DNA of 64,000 nt, taken from the NCBI GenBank assembly GCA_014904845.1, contig MU119250.1:186001-250000 (forward strand), read 5' to 3'. Below are positions 1 through 10,936 of the stretch, one piece after another. How positions within the stretch are numbered: position 1 is the first letter of the stretch; the number at the start of each line of letters is the position of its first letter. The position numbers were made by a program, and so were the translations under genes. Source of the DNA: Acephala macrosclerotiorum (taxonomy: Eukaryota > Ascomycota > Leotiomycetes > Helotiales > Mollisiaceae). The notes below the pieces were generated by a model that was not told where the DNA came from, did not search any database, and worked only from the letters and a program-made list of their open reading frames with translations.

Positions 1-331
1 GCAAAAATCAGAGCACTCTGCTGCTTCGGGATCACAAGCAAGGGAAAAGGGTTCCGCTCACCCACAGCAATCACTCCATCAACAACAAACTCACACCATC
101 TACCCCGACTTCCCCAAGAACAAAGTCGCATCGTCGCCTTCAACATCTTGTATCTTCATTGATACGGGCAGACGCGTGGGAGTGAAGAGAAGAGGTCAGC
201 GTTCCTTATCACCAGGTCAGGTCGGCAGATTCTTCACGCGACAAAAGCGATATACGATCAGCAACCACATTTTCACGGCTCTTACAATAAAACAGAACGC
301 ATACCTTGGAGGAGACCGGTGCTATCTCAAC
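1..331. promoter_or_regulatory. Upstream region of MDM34
   Basis: Non-coding sequence before the MDM34 start codon. It probably holds its promoter and 5' leader. I see no recognisable gene and no clear TATA box at a useful distance. Confidence 0.4.
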
Positions 332-2180
332 ATGGCTTTTAATTTCAACTGGTCGCCGCTGACGGCAGATGCGGACTTCTACAAGAGAGCGCAGGAGATG
401 CTCACGACTGCGCTCAATAAATCTCCAAAACCTCCGATAATCGTCGACGACATTCTGGTCAACGAGCTGAACCTGGGAAGTGTTCCTCCCGAGCTGGAAA
501 TATTAGAGATTGGAGATTTGGCAGAGGATAGGTTTCGGGGCATCTTCAAGATGTGCTACTCTGGAGATGCTTTCCTCACTCTCAAGACTCGAGTCCAAGT
601 GAGTCCCACCAGACCTCCCACTCTTGTCGCAACAGCACAGCAGAAGCCCCTTACAACTCTGTGCGCTGGGTGCAAGATTTCGCGCAAGGATACGCGTGCA
701 AGAGATGATCCCTGGGCGTGTTATAGCAGAGGCTAATATATAAATAATTCAGGCAAACCCCCTAAACACCTATCTATTTTCGAAACCATCGTTCACATCC
801 CCTCAGCCTCTCGCAGCCCAGTCTGGATTGACGATACCGTTGCAAATTACCTTATCGGAGATCAAATTGTCGGCCTTCATCATACTGGTCTTCTCGCGAC
901 AAAAGGGGCTGACCCTGGTCTTCCGAAATGATCCACTCGAATCACTCAAGGTCTCGTCGACTTTCGACTCGATACCATTCGTTCGAGATTATTTGCAGAG
1001 GGAAATCGAGAAGCAGTTGCGAACATTGATGATGGACGAATTACCTGCGATTATACACAGACTATCGTTGAGATTATGGTGTCCGGACTATGCCGCCAAG
1101 GAGGATCAAGAGATGGAAACCAAGAAGCCAGAGAATGAAGAGGTCGCAGTGGATCCATTCGGCAGTCCTCCGCAGGATGCCGTGGATGCCAGAGGAAATG
1201 TGTTGGATGCGAGCGAGATATCTTCCATGTCATTAGATGGTGGCTCTGAAATCCATTCGCTTTTCTCCCAAAAGAATCTCCTCCGGTTAGCTGCCTTGAC
1301 AGACTCTCACAGGACTCTGTCGCTATTTACTCCTTCTATTCGGGATGCGGTATTCAGAGCTTGGGCTGGACCATCGGAACGAAGCGATTCGGCAGGAAGC
1401 AGTACCCCTACAACACCAGGTCTGATAAGATCACATTCTTCCGTTGGCAGCACTAGCACTACATATACCTTTAACAGATCAGATGACGGACATGGTCACA
1501 TTCCATCACGGCCGTCACTTGTGAGCATGCATTCAGCAACTACTGGTCTTGGTCTTGGTGCTGGAAGACACTCCCGGTCCCATATGCGTAAGAAGAAGAC
1601 CCGAGTCGTCAACTTGCGCAAGAACAAGACTACAGATGATCTTGCCAGTGAGTCTGGTGACAGCGAGACTTCTTCGATGGCTCCAGCATCTGAGCCTGCC
1701 TTCCCTACACCTGTTGTTGAAGAGCCAGAGGATAACATCATCACGCCTCCTCACTCTCCTTCGCAGAGAGTCCGTTTCAGGACTAGCAGCATCGACCTTG
1801 GCGAGTCACCAAGAAGGCTTCGCCTATCGACAGCAGATCGTCCGTCGGTTAAGCTGAGCTCAAGTGCTCTACCAGAACAAGTCATTCTCGACCCTGTCCC
1901 CACGGAGGAGAAGGCCGTTCCGATCCGGGAGCAACGACCAGCGTACAGCCACTTCGCTCCTTATCCCCAGGAGAAAGCACCATTGACGTACACCCCAGCG
2001 CCTGTTCTATCCGATACCTCCTCTGCAGCAGGAAGCATCATCGAACAAGCCTGGGTTATGAAGATGGCCAGCGAAATCGCCCGCCGAGCACAGGACGAGA
2101 AATCCACCAACCAAAGCTTCTGGTCCCGAGACGAACGAGAAGAAACACCTCCACCAGCATACGCTCCAAAAGCGAACTAG
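332..2180 (+). CDS. MDM34: ERMES complex subunit MDM34
   Basis: Two exons, 332-598 and 753-2180, joined in phase 0 by a 154-nt intron (gtgagt...ttcag), giving 564 residues, a normal length for filamentous fungi. The protein starts [10 protein letters not shown], the typical Mdm34 N-terminus, and residues 1 to about 195 form the SMP lipid-binding domain. The intron falls inside this domain, after the RVQ of exon 1. A Ser/Pro-rich linker follows, with a conserved basic patch ([12 protein letters not shown]) near residue 285. Mdm34 is a subunit of the ER-mitochondria encounter structure, which tethers the two organelles and supports phospholipid transfer, mitochondrial shape and mtDNA inheritance. 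I chose the ATG at 332 over an upstream non-ATG frame extension because family homology starts there. No lesions were seen. Confidence 0.93.
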
Positions 2181-3685
2181 ATCATCAAAACCTCACTCTC
2201 AGATCTCGAAGATCAAGATTTCGTTTGTCTGTTACCAAAAAAAAAAGGAGTTCATCGGTGCATGGCGTTCAGGCGAAAGAAAGGGCAACTTTGAAAACAA
2301 TGACTCCCCTCTTGTGGTATTTGTATTTTGCTGCAATTTAGCGTATTTTCTTTTCCTTTTTTCGAGTCTTCGGATTCCGTCGTTTCAATGGTAATGGGTA
2401 GAGCTGGCGGGTCTGGCCGGCTGCAATAGGTTGTTGGATTTGCTTGGGTTGGGTGGGTTCAGGTGGTAATGGACGGTTGGATTGGGCCAGACTCTAATCG
2501 AGACCTGTGTAAAAATGGCTGGCTTTCGACTGAAATGGTTGGTGCTGGCCTATATGCGCGAGCGAGCGCGATACAGACGGATGCTGAGATGCAACGTCGA
2601 GAACAAAATATTTCCTTTGTCATAGGTCGACGGGGGATGATATCCTGGCTGTATAGAGAGGAGAGACGAAGATGACGGTGAAAGAAGAAAGAGAAAACAC
2701 TGTACTGTAATAGTAGTGTACACATCACAGCTACTCTAAGCGAAATCAATGAGCTTGAACCTCGCACATATGGCCTGACATCCACTACCCTCTCAACTAT
2801 TTTTCTACGCTCTCACCAGCTCTGTCTCTCCTCTTGCTCAAGACCTCCTATTTTAGCCGAGGCGTCAACAAGGCTGTTTTCTGCTTACCAACTCGGTATC
2901 CAGGGCTGTATGGTGTGAGCATTAGTCTCTAAAGGACTTGCAGCTGTCTTAGCTTCTGTAATATCTGGCGTTCTTTGGTAATGCCTACAAGAAAAGAGAA
3001 TCATACCGTTGTTGCGCCTCCCAATCAGTGAGAGCACGTGCAATTATCATAATAATTCGGCCGCAAATCCATGCTGCTTACCAGTTCGACGCTTCGACCA
3101 AACAGCTATTCCAGCAATCATAAGCCCTAGACAACTCCTCCCTAACATACAAGATCACTAATCATCCCTTTCCTCCCATCCCGTTTCAATATCCAGGCAC
3201 GCGATCCCACTCGGTCAACCCAAAACAGCGGTGAGCACTTCCTACTTGCCAGGCACCATGCATACAACTCCCGAGCCTTACGCACAAGCACAAATCACCA
3301 GGTACGTGGCATAATTGCGTGCTTATCAATCCAGGTTTCGGAGTTGCTTATAAATGTGCCAAAGAATTTCTGTTTCAGCTGTTAGGCTGCTGTTGTGCAG
3401 TGGCTGGATTAGGAAAGAGGGGTTGAAGGAGTAAAATGTTAAGAAGACGGTCGTTCCCAGCTTTTTGGAATGAATTTGGATCAGATAGGTAGTTGCAGAT
3501 CTCGAGACTTTCTCTTTTGAATACTTGACTTTATCCCACGTTCGATTGAACAACACCTGACCGAGTCTCCTTGACAGCATCCCACCTCAGCTCCAACTCC
3601 GGCAGTCTACACACACCCTTCAACTTTCCCAGAATCAATACCACAGCCTCACCTCCTCAAATTCTACCCCTAAGTAACAGCAAAG
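2181..3685. other. Intergenic region, no gene seen
   Basis: About 1.5 kb between MDM34 and the DUF1993 gene. An A10 run lies shortly after the MDM34 stop and probably belongs to its 3' UTR. Small open frames on both strands have no recognisable homology. The last 100-200 bases probably hold the promoter of the next gene. Confidence 0.4.
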
Positions 3686-4549
3686 ATGACAATCTCCCTC
3701 TACGAAATCACAATCCCAGTCTTCATCAAGCATCTGAAGACACTCTCCAAGCTTCTCCAGAAGGTGAGCCTCTTTTCCCCCTCCTTTTCCACCGCTCGAC
3801 TACGGATGCTAGAAAATGAGAATTGTTGTTGACGAGCTTCTAGGGAGTAGCTTTCACCAAAGAAGATGGCGCCAAGATCAGCGAGGAGAAATTGGTTGAG
3901 AGCAGATTGATTGAGGATATGGGGAATTTGATCTACCAAAGTACGTTGAATTTCTTTTCACCTTTTGAGATTCGATTGCAGCACTGTTTGGATGGAGATG
4001 GATGGGGTTGGGCTAGGGTGGGAAAGGGGAGTACCGAGGGCGGAATAATGGGTGAGGGCAAATGGAAGAGACAAAAGTTAACAAAACCCCAGTCCAGCGA
4101 GTATCAGACACCTCAAAAGGACTCGCCCAACGAATCGGAGGCATTGAGCCAGTCGAGTTGAAGGACGAAGAGAAGACGTTCCCTGATCTATTTGAGAGGA
4201 TCCAGAAGACTATTGAGGCTTTGGAGACTGTTAAGAAGGAGGATCTTGATGCTGCGGAGGAGAAGGAGGTTGTGCTTACGACCAGGAGCGGGGAGATTAA
4301 GTTTACTGGCAAGAGTGAGTTCTCTCCTTTCCCTCCTCTATAGCCCACTTCCGCCCCCCTCCTTTTTTTCTCTTTCCCCTCACTTCTGTTACCTTTCCCT
4401 ATCGGTTCGATTTGGAAACTAACAACTCCACGGACTACGCAATCAACTTTGCTATTCCCAACTTCTACTTCCACTTCGTCACTGCGTACGCACTTCTACG
4501 AAAGGAGGGCGTCCAGGTTGGAAAGGGTGATTACTTGGGACGGAACTAG
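3686..4549 (+). CDS. DUF1993 family protein
   Basis: Four exons, 3686-3763, 3844-3940, 4093-4314 and 4434-4549, give 170 residues, the usual size for DUF1993. The start (MTISLYEITIPVFIKHLKTL), the middle (VSDTSKGLAQRIGG) and the end (FAIPNFYFHFVTAYALLRKE followed by VGKGDYLG) match this small helical family, which is found in bacteria and fungi and has a four-helix DinB-like fold. Its function is not established. Introns 1 and 2 have normal borders. Intron 3 begins GTGAGT and has a long pyrimidine tract and a ctaac branch site, but the only phase-compatible acceptor I find near it reads cacGG instead of cacAG (4432-4433). Either this is a rare GT-GG intron, a mutated acceptor or a base error. 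Reading through from a 30-nt intron (4315-4344) would stay open but adds an unnatural proline/phenylalanine tract. Confidence 0.82.
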
Positions 4550-5630
4550 GGGTTTTCCATTCCTCATTTTCGGCGTGGTCTCGCTACGGGTATGAAGTAC
4601 GGAGGGATAGATAACAACGGGAAAGAAAACTCTTATTGCGAAGAATGGAACGTTGAACTTTCAAGATCATGAACTCTCCTCGTGACTTGTGCGAAAAGAG
4701 AGAGATCACAGAGCAAGTGCGATATGGGATCTTGTGAGGAATGATTGACGTCTTGCTGGGCAGAACAAGAGACTTGCCATTATGAATCACCAAATGCGAG
4801 CAATTCATACTTAGCCTGACCACAAAAGCATGTTCAGAAACCAATCCAAAAAGTCAAGAAAGCATAGAATATAGAAGTTTCAAGCAGAGTAACAATGCGT
4901 AAGCGTGAGATCTGGCTAAAATCCTTTACTCATTACCATCTCCCCACAAGATCCTCGCCGAAAAACACGGGAAACGCCTCCGGACTGACATCCATCATAC
5001 TTAATTCCAGACTCTCCTTCCCCGGCCTGAGATCTGAAGCCAGCTAATCCCAACGTCTACTCTGCTGAGAGGGTTCGGTGTACTCAAGTGAAAGCAAGAA
5101 GAATATCATAATCTGAAGAATGATAATGTCGATATCGTGTTGTGGCTTGTTTGGAGAGGCGTTAGTTGTTAGAGAAGGAATTCGTGAAGCTGGAAGACAG
5201 TCAAAGAGTAACCACGTAAGACGTGAAAAGCGGTAGATGCGGATCTAGGAGGGATGGTATGGGAACATGAGATCATGGATTCGGGCGTGGGCGTCGTAAA
5301 ACTGGAGCGTTATAGTCGGAAGTCTGATTACAGGTAGCGCGGAGGTGGAAAGGTAAGACCAGAAGTCGTGAAGCTATGCGTCGTAAACTTAGGTAGCATA
5401 CATGAAGTTAGCCCATATCAGGCGGGCAAGAGCTGGAATACACAAGAGTCATATACCGTCGTGTGGAGGATATACAGAGGTAGATACTTGTTTGTAGTCT
5501 GGGATGAACGGAAGAGGCATGGAGCTATTCATAGGTAGCAAATGTAGGACCAGAGGTAACATTCGAGGTACAGTATTGGCCACCGCCGATTGGGACGTCG
5601 TACTTTCAGGCTGCGATCAATCCATAGCCC
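4550..5630. other. Intergenic region, no gene seen
   Basis: About 1.1 kb with short, unconvincing open frames on both strands. It lies between the DUF1993 stop and the relic HET gene. Confidence 0.4.
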
Positions 5631-5635
5631 TATCG

Positions 5636-6750
5636 TTATTTCGACAGAAGCTGCAACGTCGGCATATCGAGGTGAAGAGTGATTGGATCTTGGCGTCTCC
5701 ATGTTGAAGCTTTCGTCGACCCCTTTTTACCCTTTTCCAGTCCTTCTCGTTCCCATTCCTCAGTTTGGTCAAACCACGAGTATGAGAAGTATGAAGCAAG
5801 GCCAACAATAACGTAGCAATCTTCGACCCAACGAAGCAGAGTGGCCATAGGGATATCTTCGAAACGGCATACGCGATCGGAATCTCGCGCATCTTTTGGT
5901 GCAACACCGAGTCGTCCGAATTCGTTGACAAACACCAGGTGCTTCGATGGCCAGGATTGTGACTTTAAGAATCGAGTTTCACAACCCCGGAGGGACATCC
6001 GCCTCAAGTAGTTTTTGGCCGCTCATGATCCCCATCTAACCTCTGTAACATCGGCAAGATCGCACTCTTGGATTTTTTGCTTTCGTCATTTTCTGTCTCC
6101 AACTTCTCGCGATGATCTGCCTGTAGATCCTCGGCCACGTCTATGATTTCAGCTATCTCATTGTACCTCCTTGTAGCCGGATCATGCCCTTTCAAAGCGT
6201 ATGAACCGGTGCTAGACATTGAATTGACCCTAGGGAAAGGTGCATATTATCTGCGCTGTATAAGTTGCAATAGTTGTATGCTATCACGACTGGTGAGATT
6301 AGCAAAGAAAAGATACTGAAACATCGAGCGTGCATCCTCGTCGCCGTTGTCCGAGGTGGATAATTCGTAAATTCGTTTCATCTGCTTGACATGATGATTG
6401 CGTTCCTTGACGTTCGTCTGATTGATACAGGTAGCGTCGACCCATATAATTCTCTCACTTGGGCCACGAAGATGCGAGAAGGCATCCCAGAGATTTTGCC
6501 GTACCTAGACCTCAATGTCGTCGATCAAAATTGTTTGTTCGACGCCAGGTTCACCCCATATATACGAAAGAGCTTCATACTTTGGGGCCTCAGTGAAAGA
6601 GACCTCGAAAAGGTTGCATCTGATTGACCCGAGCTTAGCTTCTGCAGGCAAGAGACGAATGAGCCTGATACATCCTCCCTGCAAAGTATCGCCGTAGAGT
6701 AAACTATCCTTGGGATGATGCTGAGATCCCGATGCCATAAATTCCTCCAT
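5636..6750 (-). pseudogene. Relic of a HET-domain (heterokaryon incompatibility) gene
   Basis: Reading from 6750 on the minus strand, the protein begins MEEFMASGSQ and soon shows the HET hallmark KYEALSYIWGEP. The frame is cut by a TAG at 6505-6507, right where HET proteins have a short loop. It then resumes as VRQNLWDAFSHLR and IIWVDATCINQTNVKERNHH, which are further HET motifs, before running into a TAA near 6249. Much of the normal middle of the protein is missing. A segment near 5800-5950 (GRLGVAPKDARDSDRV, then ATLLRWVEDCYVIVGLASYF) resembles the C-terminal part of HET proteins, where a G-x-x-G-x-x-P-x-x-A motif is usual. HET proteins trigger fungal non-self recognition and cell death. 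This copy looks inactive and internally deleted. Confidence 0.75.
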
Positions 6751-7716
6751 CGCGAGGCTGATGATCAAATGCTTCCTCACCGAGTCCCTGTAGTGTCGTG
6801 ATTCACAGCCTTGCCGTCTTCGTCTCCTAAACGGGCTAAAAGGGGAATCCCCAACATGGACGGTTAAAGCTAACTGTCGACTTCGATGAGCTTCGATATG
6901 AACGCGAAAAAAATAGACTCCTTGGGTTTGATATTTGGCAGGGTTGAGATATCTGCTCAAGGTAATACCACCAAGATGTGTCTCACAGAGCTTGTCACAC
7001 CAGCCTATCCGAGGTATCATGCAGGTGACTGTAATGGTTCACCGACGGCCACGGCCACCAGGGGAACTTTAAAAACAACGAAACGGAGGGGCATTGAGAG
7101 CAATAGCAAGATGCCCAACACAGATGTTGCAGGCTCGAATAAACACGCACTTGCAGTACATTCCGAAAGCCTGACAAAATGGCCGTGTTCCATTGGATTT
7201 CGATGTTCTTTCCGAACTCTGTATTCAAACTCCCATCTCCTAGTAGATCAAGAGCTGATGAAAAGCGGCGTCGGTGAGTGTGCATCTTTATGCCTGCCTG
7301 TTTGTGTCGGGTTTGGTGAGGATGCAGCCTCTTCCTTCCTCATTCCGGAGGAAAATGTTATCCTCTCTTAGTGTTCGTGTTGTAAATGATATCTCAACCC
7401 GGAAATTGCTATGATATATACCACATACATTCAACTACTCACCAACAAAAACTTAGTAAATCCCGTTCCAGTGGCTGCTACTTGACTCTCGTCCTCTGGC
7501 ATCACACGGACCGTGATAGCTAGGTAGTGAATGCGTCAGTCGTGAAAGTTATGCTTCTGTGCCATCGTTAATTACACTGATACAGTGTCAGCACAGAATT
7601 GCGTACCTAATGTTGACGAGATTATCTTTCAAAACCTTCGCGATGAATTTGTATTGGAAACTCCGCACTGAAAACTCTGCAGTGAATCCTCAACGCCCAG
7701 CCATCAATCTATCGCG
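6751..7716. other. Intergenic region, no gene seen
   Basis: Nearly 1 kb between the HET relic and the 3' end of YAF9. The plus-strand frame at 6886-7371 overlaps the 5' flank of the HET relic and has no recognisable domain. Confidence 0.4.
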
Positions 7717-8564
7717 TTAAGCTCGTAAACTTGGCTGATTATATTCCCTCTTCAGCTTGTCGAGCTCACCCTCTTTCTCCTTCAGCTCGTCCGTCATCTT
7801 GTCCATCAGATCTCTGACCTTGACCTGCGCTTCCTCTAATCTCTTAATTTCCAACTTCTCCGTCTCGCGACTGAACGGCTGATCCGGCCTCGTCGTTAAC
7901 GGAATTGATGCTGTTCGTTCACCAACACTACCCACCATACCACCCTTCATGACTCTCGTACCCTTTCCACCACCGCCCTTCTCTCGAGGCATCGGACTCG
8001 TCAATATGTCGTAGAACTCATTGTAAGGCTCGCTGAAGACCTGCTCTTCGTAGATCCAACTCTTGATATCGGGACCTCTCCGCATAGCTTCTTTGGCTTC
8101 TTCGGTGTCTCCGTATGGGTGGAGTCGAAGATGGTGGTATAGTGTTTGTGGTTTCTCAAGGGATTCGGGGACGTAGTAGATTTTGATGGTGATTTCGAAC
8201 TCTCCCCATCCGGTTTCGTGAACTTCAAAGGCACCACCAGGTGGAACGTCCTCGATCACTGAGGTCTGTCAGCTTCTGTGGCCACAAATCCGAGTCCTCG
8301 AGGAGAAAGACTCTATAGAGTTGGCATACTTCGCATAGGATTAGGTATTGATTCGTGCAGCTTGAACTGCACTTTCTTGCACCAATATGTGATGTCTGTG
8401 TCATCAACGCCCTTGACGAACACAGTCCACGAGTGGGTGTGATCTGCTGGTGTACCTGCTGGCTTGGGGTTATCCTCGCCGAACAGCTTGGCAGTCGTTC
8501 CATAAATGAAAGGTCGGTGTATTTGTACGCCCTTGACGCGTTTCTGATTATTTGGTGGTGCCAT
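7717..8564 (-). CDS. YAF9: YEATS-domain protein Yaf9 (NuA4/SWR1 subunit)
   Basis: Two exons, 8564-8330 and 8258-7717, with a 71-nt intron (gtatgc...ctcag, phase 1), give 258 residues. The start is MAPPNNQKRVKGVQIHRPFI. The YEATS domain occupies about residues 10-150 and shows HTHSWTVFVKG, FKLHESIPNPMR and, after the intron, the ETGWGEFEI motif followed by YHHLRLHPYG. This domain reads acylated histone lysines. The C-terminus is a predicted coiled coil rich in E/K/L, the part that docks in the complexes. Yaf9 is shared by the NuA4 histone acetyltransferase and the SWR1 H2A.Z-loading complex in the nucleus. It is divergent from COQ11, with only 181 bp between start codons, so the two promoters overlap. 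Confidence 0.93.
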
Positions 8565-8745
8565 GTTGTGTGGATATGTGATGTTGAAGATGAGAAGTGG
8601 CGGGAGACGCGATTTCGACAAGATCATCAAAATTAAGGTTTAGTGGCGGACGCTAGTGCTGCAAGCTGGTCAATGCTTCTAAAAGTTGACCTCATCGGAT
8701 GTTTTGGTGGAAGCTATTTGAGATGCTGCAAAGTACAACTTCAAG
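8565..8745. promoter_or_regulatory. Shared YAF9/COQ11 promoter region
   Basis: 181 bp separates the two start codons of this divergent pair. It must hold both 5' leaders and core promoters. I see no clear TATA box. Confidence 0.5.
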
Positions 8746-9687
8746 ATGTCTGCAACCAAGAGACTTGTTGTCTGTGGTGGGAATGGATTCTTAGGCTCGC
8801 GGATATGCAAGTCTGCCGTGGCAAGAGGATGGGATGTCACTTCAATTAGGTATGAATACATCAAGTGCTCAAGGACATTCGGAAGCTTAAAGAGGAGCAC
8901 ATTTGCTGACATATCCTTCAGTCGATCTGGAGAGCCAACTTGGTCCTCTGTCACTGCATCCTCTACTCCTCCGCCATGGGCACATAAAGTCACTTGGGAA
9001 CGAGCCGACATCCTCAAACCCACAACATATACTCCTCTTCTCAAAAACGCTGACTACGTCGTCCACAGCATGGGAATTCTCCTCGAAGCCGACTACAAAG
9101 GAGTGATATCAGGAAAAGAGTCTCCAATATCAGGTCTGCAACGGGCATTCTCAGCAACCAAAGGTGGTTCACAGAATCCGCTGACTCGAAAGTCCGGAGA
9201 GGACCTCAAACCACAAGAGAAGGACGGACAATTGACTTATGAACTTATAAACCGGGATTCAGCAATAACGCTAGCCCAAGAGGCAAATAACGAGAAGGTT
9301 CCCGCATTTTTATACATCTCAGCAGCAGGCGGAGCGCCGGTGTTGCCAAAGAGGTACATTGAGACGAAGCGGCAGGCAGAGAGCACAATTAGCAGCGAGT
9401 TTCCAACCATGCGGGGTATCTTCATCAGACCGGGATTCTTGTACGATAGTTCGAGGTCGTTCACAGTGCCACTAGCAGCTATGACTGGCCTGGGTGCTGC
9501 TTTCAATAACCTCACTGGTGGCATATTCGGTGGTATCATGGGAGCTGCTGGTGTGAAGCCTTTGAAGGCAGATGTTGTTGCAGAAGCCGTTGTGGAGGCC
9601 TTGAGCGACGAGACGGTGAAAGGACCGGTGGAAACAAACGAGATCGAGGATCTGGCACAGAAGTCCTGGAGGAAGGGCATGCTGTGA
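8746..9687 (+). CDS. COQ11: Coq11-like NAD(P)-binding protein of ubiquinone biosynthesis
   Basis: Exons 8746-8849 and 8922-9687 (72-nt intron, gtatga...ttcag, phase 2) give 289 residues. The N-terminus (KRLVVCGGNGFLGSRICKSA) is a Rossmann-fold dinucleotide-binding motif G-x-x-G-x-x-G. The splice restores the family's SISRSGEP segment. The FLYISAAGG and Y-I-E-T-K-R-Q-A-E segments place the usual extended-SDR Tyr-x-x-x-Lys at residues of the RYIETKR stretch. The whole resembles the yeast YLR290C/Coq11 family, an atypical SDR attached to the mitochondrial CoQ synthome and related to complex I 39/40-kDa subunits. The 3' end faces that of SYF2, 106 bp away. Confidence 0.88.
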   Translation: MSATKRLVVCGGNGFLGSRICKSAVARGWDVTSIRYEYIKCSRTFGSLKRSTFADISFSRSGEPTWSSVTASSTPPPWAHKVTWERADILKPTTYTPLLKNADYVVHSMGILLEADYKGVISGKESPISGLQRAFSATKGGSQNPLTRKSGEDLKPQEKDGQLTYELINRDSAITLAQEANNEKVPAFLYISAAGGAPVLPKRYIETKRQAESTISSEFPTMRGIFIRPGFLYDSSRSFTVPLAAMTGLGAAFNNLTGGIFGGIMGAAGVKPLKADVVAEAVVEALSDETVKGPVETNEIEDLAQKSWRKGML

Positions 9688-9793
9688 AGGGCACGTCGAA
9701 TTGTAAGATAGCATCCCGGCTCGAAGCCATGTATTGTAGTCTATTTTGAGAACTACGCTGCTCTATACCGCTCCTCCCAATCAGCTACCAGAA

Positions 9794-10748
9794 TCATATC
9801 ATTGTACCCCGCTCAAAACTATCCCGAATCTCTGCCGTGTACTGCGAGCTGTTAGTATAAGATCCAAAGTGGTTTCAGCAGAGTTGGACATACCTTATTG
9901 TAGAACCTCGACAGCTTCTGGTTAAACTGCTTATTCTTCTCGTTGATGTATGTAACATCTCCATCCTCGCCATTTTGTCCCATTCTCTCCTTCCTCTTCT
10001 TCAACCGGGCCTCCTCTGCCTGCTGCAAGTCCTTAACTAGCCTATCGACAGCATCTTTCGGCGGCTTATGCTCTACGAATCCTGTCGAGTCTGCCGTAGA
10101 GTAGAATGTGCCATCCTTATCTACCGCCACCAGCTCTCCATCATCTGTCTCCACAATCTCTAGTCCGCCACTCGCAGCAGCTTTCTCGACTGCCGCCATC
10201 TTCTCCTTCTCGTAGTGATCCATATCAGGTTTCAAGTCTCGAATCTGTCGCTTATACACCTTCCTACTGTCCTGTCTGTAATCCTGGAATGCCTGATTAT
10301 CTCTGTGGGCTTCTTTCTTCTTCAACCGCTTATCCCACCTCTCGCTCTCCTCGATTGTCCAGTCCCAGGCTCTCTTTCGCTCAAAGTCTCCACCTGCCGC
10401 CTCGACATCTGCCTTCATAAGGTTATGCGACGCGATAGCAGACTTGCGATTCAGAGACGTGAGGAGATTTGGGTCGGTAGCCAGTCGTTGTGATTCCAGC
10501 GTCGCCTCTTTCAAGTTCTTCTGGGCACCTGTTTTTGCACGCGCCTGGAGCGCTTTGAATCTCTCCATCCGTTCTTTGGCCTTGGTTGCGGCGTCTGAAC
10601 TTGAGGTTGCAGTGGGCTCATCCGCCTGCTTTTCTCGCACCTTTTCTTCTTGGTTGTTTCCTGATTCTAGTGTTGTACTGGGGGCTTGGGTAGACTCCTC
10701 CGCTTCATCGACCGTCGCCTTGGTCTTGCGTTTCTTTGCTGGGGGCAT
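9794..10748 (-). CDS. SYF2: Pre-mRNA-splicing factor SYF2
   Basis: Exons 10748-9894 and 9841-9794 with a 52-nt intron (gtatgt...cgcag, phase 0) give 300 residues. The tiny second exon encodes YTAEIRDSFERGTMI, which completes the conserved SYF2 C-terminus (SRFYNKYTAEIRDSFERGT). The body shows the other family hallmarks: a lysine-rich N-terminus with a likely nuclear signal (PPAKKRKTK), KERMERFKALQARA, a central W-D-W segment (KRAWDWTIEESERWDKR) and NQAFQDYRQDSRKVYKRQI. Syf2 belongs to the Prp19/NTC complex in the active spliceosome. Unspliced reading would give a wrong short tail (CPTLLKPLWILY), so the second exon matters. It is divergent from the next gene across 188 bp. Confidence 0.95.
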
Positions 10749-10936
10749 GTTGTTGTGTGTTGTGTATCGTGGGGTCGAGAGTTCTTAGAAGGCTGAGAAA
10801 TGATGCATCTTGAAGGGGGCAGATTTGAACACTAACCCAATCAGGACTAGTATTTTCTAGGCAACTTAACCCTATAATAAACATTTTCCAAGTCACTGCT
10901 GCAACATGGAGCTCTAATGCCCATGAATTCGACAAC

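Noticed and set aside
4315..4344. A 30-nt canonical GT-AG intron in the DUF1993 gene
   Set aside because: It is too short for fungal splicing, and it would add a Pro/Phe-rich stretch encoded by what looks like a pyrimidine tract and branch site.
6886..7371. 161-residue plus-strand frame
   Set aside because: It runs antisense to the 5' flank of the HET relic and has no recognisable features.
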